A DNA stretch of 64,000 bases from Siderastrea siderea (Eukaryota; Cnidaria; Anthozoa; Scleractinia; Rhizangiidae), in NCBI GenBank assembly GCA_964030785.1, contig OZ034978.1, positions 1,198,001 through 1,262,000 of the forward strand. The letters run 5' to 3'. A program made the translations under genes and the position numbers. The notes beneath the pieces are model-generated. The model was not told the DNA's origin, ran no database searches, and worked only from the letters and a program-made list of their open reading frames with translations. Shown piece by piece: positions 50,201-59,200 of this stretch. How positions within the stretch are numbered: position 1 is the first letter of the stretch; each line of letters opens with the position of its first letter.

Positions 50201-53200
50201 CATGGTCACACCCACTCAGCCAATCAGTGTCCAGCATTTCGATGCTCTATATTCCATAACCTGTCTAAAATTATGTAAAGTGGCGGGGGCTTTGAAGCAC
50301 AGGGAAATTGCAGGGTAAAATTACAGAGAATTTCTGCATTCATTAGTGGTTCTATATAGAGCATACTAATGAGGCATTGTTTTCCTTTGTTTGGAAGCCT
50401 TATTAGTATGCTCTGTATAGAGCATACTGTCTAATGACTAAGTAGAAACTACAATGCACTAATTCTCTGTGAATACTTATAACTAAATCGATAAAAACAA
50501 CAACTTTTCAACAGCGATGTCGAAAACAATTATATTCCACACTCATTGTTATATTGTTTTCCAACAAGAAATGCAATCTTACAAAAAGCAAACCGAAAAA
50601 AGGAAACATTGCTTAACATCAAATAAAAAATGTTCAGACCTCAGTTAAAATTGAATGTGAGACTTGTTTCTCCATGTTTAAGTACTAGTGTTGTATTTGT
50701 ACCCTGCCTCTTTGCTTTCTCTGCAGGCTCCCCACTTGTTTTCTCTGAGGGCTCCTCACTTGCTGGTGCAAAGGGGTTGTAATGTGTCTGAAACTGCCAA
50801 TGTACTACTTGGTCTTTTGTAAGCGCGAACAGCAGTGCTCCGGTGACCGGTTCTTGACATAATGGTCTGTTCGTCAAAAGTTCCGCTTTCATACAGTTGA
50901 GTAGCACACGTCACTTTCCCAGAATGATTGGTGAAACGGTTTCCTTCCATGTTTATCTTGGCTTCTTTGTACATCGACTGCAAATACTTTGATAAAGTAT
51001 TTTTTCCAACAGGGTGCACCCCATACCTGACATCTCCTGGTTCTGTGCTTGGAAGTGGCTTTCTGCAAAATCGGCCAGTGCTTGGAATGCAACTCAAGTA
51101 TTCTCTGAACAATTTCACCACAAATCGACGGTTTAAAGGCTGGGCGTATTGCTTTATAGTTCTCACTTCAACTTTTTGCTGTTGAAGACCACCTTGGACA
51201 TTTTTCGACACTCTGCCATTGAATGTAATAAACTCGCCATCTTTTTCAGCGCCCATTTCGTATTGCTCAGCCATGAGGCTGACATGTTTGTTCATAGCTC
51301 GAAATCCAAATGGCTGAGTGAAAGCCAATTTTTGTTCCTGTGGACCCTAACTGTTCCTCATCATCCACCGTTAAAGGATCCACCGACGTTTTCTTTGTAC
51401 CAATTCCAGCAATCGTCATTTCTTTCATTCTCGAATCCAATGCCTTCCGGAAAGACTGAAAATGAGTGTTGTCCTTAGAAAGGATGTTCAAATCGTACCT
51501 ATTTAGATCATCCCGGAAATGTCTTAACAGTCCGGCTGAAATGTTGTACAACGTGTTCGCTGGGTACGGCTTGCCATCGCTTCTCATAACTTCCAATATA
51601 AATCTTGTCAGCCAGTAGTTTATCTCTTCCGTGGTGGAGGTTTTGAAATCAACTGGTATGGATGGATAGTCATCTTGAAGTGTGTCTATTTGATTGTTAC
51701 GGTGTGTGGCCCAGGCGCGATCCACGTTTACTGACCACGCTGTACTTTGCCGGGTTTTCTTTGGTATTTGGTACTTTTCTGTCTGCTCAATCTCATTTGT
51801 TGTCACTGGCTTTTTGAACCGGGAACTTTTGTCGTCTGGTTTATCTTCCAAGTACTCAAAAATATTAGCAGCATTCTCGAAGGCTATTAAATCTTGCGTA
51901 GCAATTACCGCCTCTGATTCCTCAAGTTCTGTGTACTGGCTCATGGCTCAGTTACACACCAATTAGGAAAAACCATGCGGTGTATGAATAAAAAACATAA
52001 ACATTGCAACTCTCAGCCACGTGTACAATAGGACAAATATCGTAAACAAAATAGCAACGTGATTTCAAAGTGAGCACTAAAAAATTAAAATGCAAAAATA
52101 CAATCTGCACGCAAAAACGAAATTCTTCGTGGGTGTGACTATGTTCTAAGACGGTTAGACAACGAACGCTTGTGTCCTATGGGATATAGTGTCCCTCGCA
52201 AGTTAGAACATGGTCACATCCACTCAGCCAATCAGTGTCCAGCATTTCGATGCTCTATATTCCATAAACTGTCTTAAATTATGTAAAGTGGCGGGGGCTT
52301 TGAAGTACAGGGAAATTGCGGGGTAAAAGTACAGAGAATTTCTGCATTCATTAGTGGTTCTATATAGAGCATACTAATGAGGCATTGTTTTCCTTGGCTT
52401 GGAAGCCTCATTAGTATGCTCTATATAGTGCATACTAATGACTTAGTAGACACTACTAATGAATGCACAAATTCTCTGTGAATATTTATAACTAAATCGA
52501 TAAAAACAACAGCTTCAATGGCGATGTCCAAAAAACAACAAAAAATGCAATCTTGTAATAGCAAAGCAAAAAGCAAATCGAAAAAAACACCATTACTTTA
52601 CAGCTTTACATGAAATAAAAAATGTTCAGACCTTAATTGAAATAGAAGGACAGACTTGTTTCTCTGCGTTTGACAGACTACGAGTGTTGTACTTGAACTT
52701 GTCTTTAGTCTCTTGGCTTTCCCTGCGGGTTCCCCACTTGCTGGTGCCAGTGGTCGTAGCGCGTAGAAGACTGCTTTCACCAGTGTAAATCTAGTAAATC
52801 TTGTGGGGCAATCACTGCCTCGAGTTCCTCAGTCCGTGTATTGGCTCATGGCTGTTTACGCATCAACTGCGATAAACCGCTCGGTGAAGCACTCTCAGTA
52901 AAATATTGCAACTCAAAGGCGTGCGTACAATAGCAAAAATATTGTAAACAAAATAGCAACGTGATTTCAAGGTGAGAACTAAAAAATTAAAATGCAAAAA
53001 AAATACAATCTGCACACAAAAACGAAATTCTTCGTGGGTGTGTCCATGTTCTAAGCTTGGGACACAGTATATCTCATAGAACACTCGCGTTTATTGTCTA
53101 ACCCTTACTTCAGCCATTGTGTGAAGGTTAGACAAACGATTGTGCACTGTTGTGGTGCTTTCAACATACATGTGAATTAATGTCAGTGGTACCTTTGTTA

Positions 53201-56200
53201 TGGGCAGTCCCTCGACTATGGCCATGTTTGTAAATAGCCAACTGGTCTGCCTACCGGGCCAGCTGGGATTCTTATCTCTACTAAACTCTCTTATTCCCTT
53301 TCCCGAAACGTTTGACAGATGGTTGGCATCTTAAACCACCAGTAGGAAACACATGGATAAGATGAATAGGTCAACAGATAATTACAAGTTTTTGCAAAGG
53401 CATCAATGCTGGCAAGCGAAACATTGTACTGGCCCACGGGCACCCAACACATCTCTACAGGGAATAACCGCTGACCTACAGTTGTCTCGAGTTAAACTTC
53501 ACCTAAATTGCATTTTACCACAATTCATGGATAGTAAACTTTATAGACTTTATAATTTATAAAGTTTACTTTTCCCCTTGTTTGTTTGTATTTTTGTTCA
53601 TTTTAACCCACTGACGCCCGTTGCACCCGCATGTACCCATGAATGAGCAGGCGTCTTGTTCCACTTGTGACGTCATCAGTTTAAGGGTCCCTGAAAAGTT
53701 TTGATAGTCAGTCGATGCAACGTAAAAAGATCTTGTAAATGATGCCTGAACGACAACGATCGGATCAAGTAAGCCTGACTAACAGCCAGGAAACCAAGGA
53801 ACTTTTACCTCAAAAACACAAGAAAATCATGGCCTTCCCACCGACTGCTACTTTTGGTCAACTCTTTCCTTTTCAAATGAGCTTTGAGGCCAAACTTTTC
53901 TCATCACCAGAAACCGTGGTCATGTGTGGCTAACTCAGCAGCAAAAAGCGAAAATCAAGATGAGAATGAAAGCAACAGGATTGTGCACGAAATCTCGGAG
54001 AGCCGTAGAATGGGGGAGCTTTTTTGCGTGAAATTTCAAAATTTTGAATTGTGCAGATGCCCGAGCTCAAAATGCTAGAGAACGTCCTGAAACCAAAAGA
54101 AACGCCAATGGTTCATGCTAGAAAGCAATTTTTGTGAGGATTGAGACAAAATTGGATCAAACGGGCTAAAAAAGGCCATTTGGTGCTTGCTTGCTTATTT
54201 TTTTCGAAGCTTGCTCGGTGTCAATGGGTTAAGATATTGAGAACCTAGACATGGTTCATGGTCATGGTTGCCATGTCCCTTGTAATTATGCTCATCGTCA
54301 GACCCTGAAATGCAGTTACAGTGTATCTTCTTTCCTACTTGTACCAGTAAAACTTCGTTAATTCTGCTTTTGCTTTAAAAAGCTGACCCAAGATCTCCTC
54401 ATTTAAAACAAGCTGCTACCTTAGTGTTTAAATCGCACTCACTTCCACAAGAGTTTCAAAAACATTTGCCTCAGTTTCAAAACATTTGTCTTGGTCGAGC
54501 TAACCTGCATAGCAAGCGTTTCCGTTGGGCTTTCCGCAGGTTTGAAGCATTTTTCGCTTTTTGAACGTGCGAAAATTGGGGCGAATGCAAAAAAAGTGCG
54601 AGAAGTGGGAGGGAAAAGGAGGAAAGGAAACGCTTGCCCGCAAACCCCACGATTTTGAAAAATCCGTTTGTCCACGAACAGAGTTTCCTGATTGGCGCGG
54701 CATGGTAGTGTTGATTACCAAGTGATAAATCCGTCAATCAAATCAGGTACGTTCATTTCAGTGTGATGCGCATGAATACAACGAACTGGTTACTTTCCTT
54801 GTCTCGATCAGGGAATTCTTGTAGTGACTTTCCCACGCCAGTTCACTATCACTATTTTCACCTGAAGTTCCTCTTCAGCTAGTAAATCGTCGATGTTCAG
54901 GTCGAGAAGATCATTTCTGTCCTGATCCGTCAGGACAGAAATGATCACCGTGTGTAGATCAATATTCCGTCAGGAATCTACACAAACATTCTTGTGACGA
55001 GGACTGTTGCCTGATGGAGTTTGGAGCAGCCATTTACACAAGTTGATAGACTGCCTTGGTGGAGTTTGGGAAACAGCAGACTCGCCACCTATTGCATTCT
55101 GAATAACTTTGAATAATGCCCCTAAATTCCGAATTTTTCGAGCATAAGAATTGCACAGGCACACGATCCGAAAATAGCTCCAAGTTTTGAGTAACTTGCA
55201 CACCAGCCGCTCTGCAAAGATCAGCGAGAATTGTTCCATAAGAATCCTTCCTTTGCGACGATTGAAAAAGGTTTTCCTAAGAAACTAACCCGATTTTCCA
55301 GGTTGAGATAAAGTTCCAAATTCAATTCAAATACGACAAATCCTGAAGCGAACACTTGGAGTTTGTTTTGATTTTGATGGAAGTAAATTTGTATCATGTC
55401 TATCATCCCATGATCTGTTACTCGTAAAGTACTTTATTCACAAGCTGTCACGCTGTGAATTTATACATCCAACTGTGAAAGTGTCAAAGGGGCATTTTTC
55501 AAAATCATGGGGTTTGTGGGCAAGCGTTTTCTTTTCTGGCCTCCCTTCCCCCGTCCCGCTAGTTCCATCAGTGTTGCGCTCGCCCCAATTTTTGCGCTGC
55601 CAAAAAGCAAAAAATGCCTCGCGGAAAAAACCTACGGAAATGCTTGCTATGCAGGCTATGGTCGAGCTGGTTGGAAGTCAAAATGTTCTCCGACAATAAC
55701 AATTACTAATACTCCACTTGGAAATTAAAAAAAGGAAAACAAAAACCAAACACAAATGCATGAGAATTTATTTTCGAGTTGATTCATTGCAAATTCGAGT
55801 TGGTTCATCATGGCCATGATGTTCACACTCAAATCTCAAATTGATGAGTCCGTCTTGAGTATAATTTCTGATGTGTGTGTGGCTGTGAAAATTTGTACCA
55901 TGGATAAGTAAATGCAGTACTACAATGTGAATAAAATCCACCCAAACCTCAAGTACAGAAAACACTGCAGCAAAATTAAATAGTTCCTATTGGTTGAGAT
56001 GGAGTGGAAACCGTTTCACATCCTGGGGGGTGTAGGGGGGAAGGGGACTCCCATTTACCAGAAGCTAGAACACAAGCTGTCACGGATGTCACTGTCACAC
56101 AAGCTGTCACGGATCTATATGGATGTGTGCTGCTGATAAGGTTAGGGTTTCAGAGTGTCGCCGGTACACTCACACTCAAAATCTCACAGAGTACCCCCAT

Positions 56201-59200
56201 GGCCTTAGAGCATGAGACAGCCATCAGCTATTAGCAACCAGCAATAACCTTTTAGGTCTAACATTAACCAACAACGTCACTTGTCATCAGTTAAAACATG
56301 AATGAATTAATTTTTATCTAGATTAATAGGGTGACTCTAAGGATAAACCTGTAGGTGAAAATAGAAACTCTTACCTTTGGCTTGGTCTTGTTACCCCACC
56401 AGGACTCCAAAGCTTTAAATGCTGATGCCTCCACAAGCTTCTTAGAGATGTCTCTCTTGAGCACAGTATCCAGCTCACCACAAATGTTGCGATAAACCTC
56501 ATCAATGATCACCGCTTTCCAAGGCTTCTTTTGTTCTAGCTTCTGGTACCCATAACCTCCACTGTTAGAATATCCAGTGCTAGAAAATTGAGGCACAATT
56601 CTTGGGTCATAGAATCCCGAGGAACCACTTATAATGGAATGAGGGATGGGTGGAGGTGGGACTGGGATAGGTGGGGCAGCAGAAGGAGCTACTGCTGGGG
56701 GTAGAATGGGAGGTGGAGGCACTGTAGGATGTGCAGGAAGGGGAGGAGGAGGAACAGTAACAGGCACGAGAGGTGGAGGGGGCACCCTTGGGTTAAAGAA
56801 GGGAGGAGGTGGTATACTGGGATTGAACATGGGTGGTGGATATGGTGGGAAAACAACACTTGCAGGTGGTACAGCAACATCTTCTGAAACACCTTGTGGC
56901 TTTGGCGAAGGTTTGACTTCAGGTTCATTAACTTCTAGTGTGTCTTCATTTGAGCTGATGGGTGATAATGACATGGCATCATCATTATCATCATTATTCC
57001 CATAACCAACACAGTTGTCATCTTCATTTCCTTCAATGTCAGAGTAAAGGTCAATAGAAACTACTTCATTGGAAGTTGACAAATTGTTGCATTCCAGATG
57101 ACTTGTTGTCTCAATGGCAGGTGAATTACATGGTGAGATGTCTTCAGTAAGTGGTAAATTTGCTAAACTCAGAGAACTGACTTCTGCTTCTGCACACTGT
57201 ACATCAACATCTGCAGCAATTTCAGGAGATATACTACTCCAACCACCTTCAAGTTCCTTATCCATTGATGGATTATCTATGTTCGGCGAAGAGTTCAGTT
57301 CATTTCTTGCTGAATTGAGCTGGACACTTTTAAGGACTATTTGTATCTTTTTAGATTTAAGTCCACTGTTCTTCTTTTCATCCTGAAAAGCAGTCTCAGA
57401 AAGTTTCCGTTTTTTTACAGCACTTTGTGCAGCTTTGATTCTGCAACGGGTTATGTCCAACTGTACTTCATGAGCAACGTCACGTTCATCCCCAGGAGGC
57501 AAAGGCTCCTCATCAGAACAAGCCTCCACTCCAACTGTGTAGGCATCCTCAGAATAACTATTTATTGCTGCTGTTTTACTTAACGAAGTACCAGCTAACA
57601 CAGATGAAATTATCTCTGCTGCACTAACAATTGTAGAAACATTAGTGTCACTCTCACGTTCAACTGAATTTGATATACTCTCATGATCTTTATCACTGGC
57701 TTCATGGTTTTCTGTTGACTGTTCTGTGCTGTCTTTGTCTCCAAGACTGGAAGACTTGTGACCAAAATAAATACTTTTTTGCTCATTATCTTTTCCTTTC
57801 AGTCTGGGATCTTGGATTTTAGAATAAGAGAAATTATTCCCTGCAACCTTGGTGGAATGTTTGTTCTCACTATCCAGTACTCTTGGATTCTTATTAATGA
57901 CATTTTTTGACACCAAACTCTCAACTTCGCCCTCCCATTCTTTCAGTTTCTTAGCCCTAACATGAGCATCAGAGGTTTCCAGTTTTTTCCCTTTTAATCT
58001 TGGATCTAGACTGTATCCATTTTCTCCATTCCATCCTTCTTTGTCTCTTTCATTAATTTTTGGATTCTTACTCTCAGTTTCCTTATCCCGCAGTCTAGGA
58101 TCTCTACTCTGTGACTCTCTGACATCTCCTCGTCTAGGGCTTGTGCTATACCTGTCTTTCCGGTATTTGTAATCATCTTTGTCCCAGCGACCTCCAGTTC
58201 TATTCCTTTCATAATCATCCCGTCTGTAATAGTCCCTTTTATCGAAATACCCATCTTGTTTGTATCTGTAGTCTCCATGCCTACGGTCATCTTTAAAACT
58301 GAGATCCCTGTCACTACCCCCGCCGTGCCAATCAGAACCCTTATTCTTTTCTCTACACTTCTCTTCCCGTTCAATTTGTTTCCTTTTTTCCCATTTTGAG
58401 TAACTCTCATTTTTGTTTATGCGGGGTGATCGAGCTTTGCTAGAAGGAAGTGCATTACGCTTTGAGTCCCTTTTGCATGACTCAGTCATAGTTATTGTTT
58501 TTATTTCATCCTTTCCTTTTTCAGCTGATGTCAACTTTTCTTCATCTGTAGGAGAGAACATGGGGTCAGGAGATATATCTTCATAATTTATGCAAGCTGA
58601 TGGTGGACCAGGTTTCTCTTTAGGGGGGAGTGGTGGGGGCTCCTTTGATGAAGCTCTCTCCATTGGTGGTGGTGGTGGCTTGGAGATTGGTGGTGGTGGA
58701 GGTGGTGGTTCATCATTCTCCTGAAAATTATGTGGTGGAGAGACTGGTTCAAATGTAGACTGTGCTGATGACACACTTTGAGGGGACATGAAGGCTGATC
58801 CAACACTCACTGTTGTCTTATCCCATGAACTACCGACTGATGTTGCCCATTTGTCAGCTGGAAGGTGCACTGATGATGCAGGACTTTTCATTAACAATAC
58901 TGAAGGTGACAGTACTGAGCCATCTGCAGAGGATGATTGTGACATTATTGAAGGAGATGGTGTGGGTAAGTGACTTGATGAATGCGACATGACAGAACTA
59001 CCCAAACTAGCCTCGTGACCTGAATTTCGTCTCATTGGAGGATGTTCGGATCCACGCTGTTTGCCATAAATATCGTTTCCTGGACATCACAAAAAAGGAA
59101 AAACTTGAGTGACCACATAACACAGTTCAGTTTAGTTCATTATACATGAATTTCAGCCAACAGAAAACTTTCAGTGTGTTCACCTTCAGTGTGTTCACAA

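Larger units (their letters stand above)
50195..52149 (-). mobile_element. Crypton-like tyrosine recombinase element with terminal inverted repeats
   Basis: Edges TTAGAACATGGTCACACCCA and the complement of TTAGAACATAGTCACACCCA form a ~21-bp inverted repeat with one mismatch. The palindromic core sits at TA on both sides. On the minus strand, the same sense as SETD1, it encodes a two-piece DUF3504-type tyrosine recombinase (separate entries). A 148-bp palindromic MITE-like block (50323-50470) lies near the 3' end. A shorter derivative with the same ends follows at 52202-53052. Cryptons usually lack TIRs, so either this is a distinct subfamily or a recombinase gene was captured by a TIR element. 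Confidence 0.75.
45361..56374 (-). other. SETD1 intron 5 (11.0 kb), dense in mobile elements
   Basis: The largest intron. It contains two palindromic MITEs (46517-46660, 46823-47105), a minisatellite (47885-48386 and 49238-49520), a TIR element between those parts (48387-49227), the Crypton-like pair (50195-53102), a piggyBac-type MITE (53607-54228), an inverted repeat pair (54478-55690), and a repeat near the 5' splice site. Confidence 0.65.

Noticed and set aside
53739..54078. Two overlapping open frames read as a possible transposase
   Set aside because: They lie inside a 622-bp TTAA-flanked MITE, are short, and show no piggyBac DDD motifs.
56646..57005. Plus-strand open frame of 119 glycine-rich residues
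   Set aside because: It is antisense to the polyproline-coding part of SETD1 exon 5. CCN codons read backwards give glycine.
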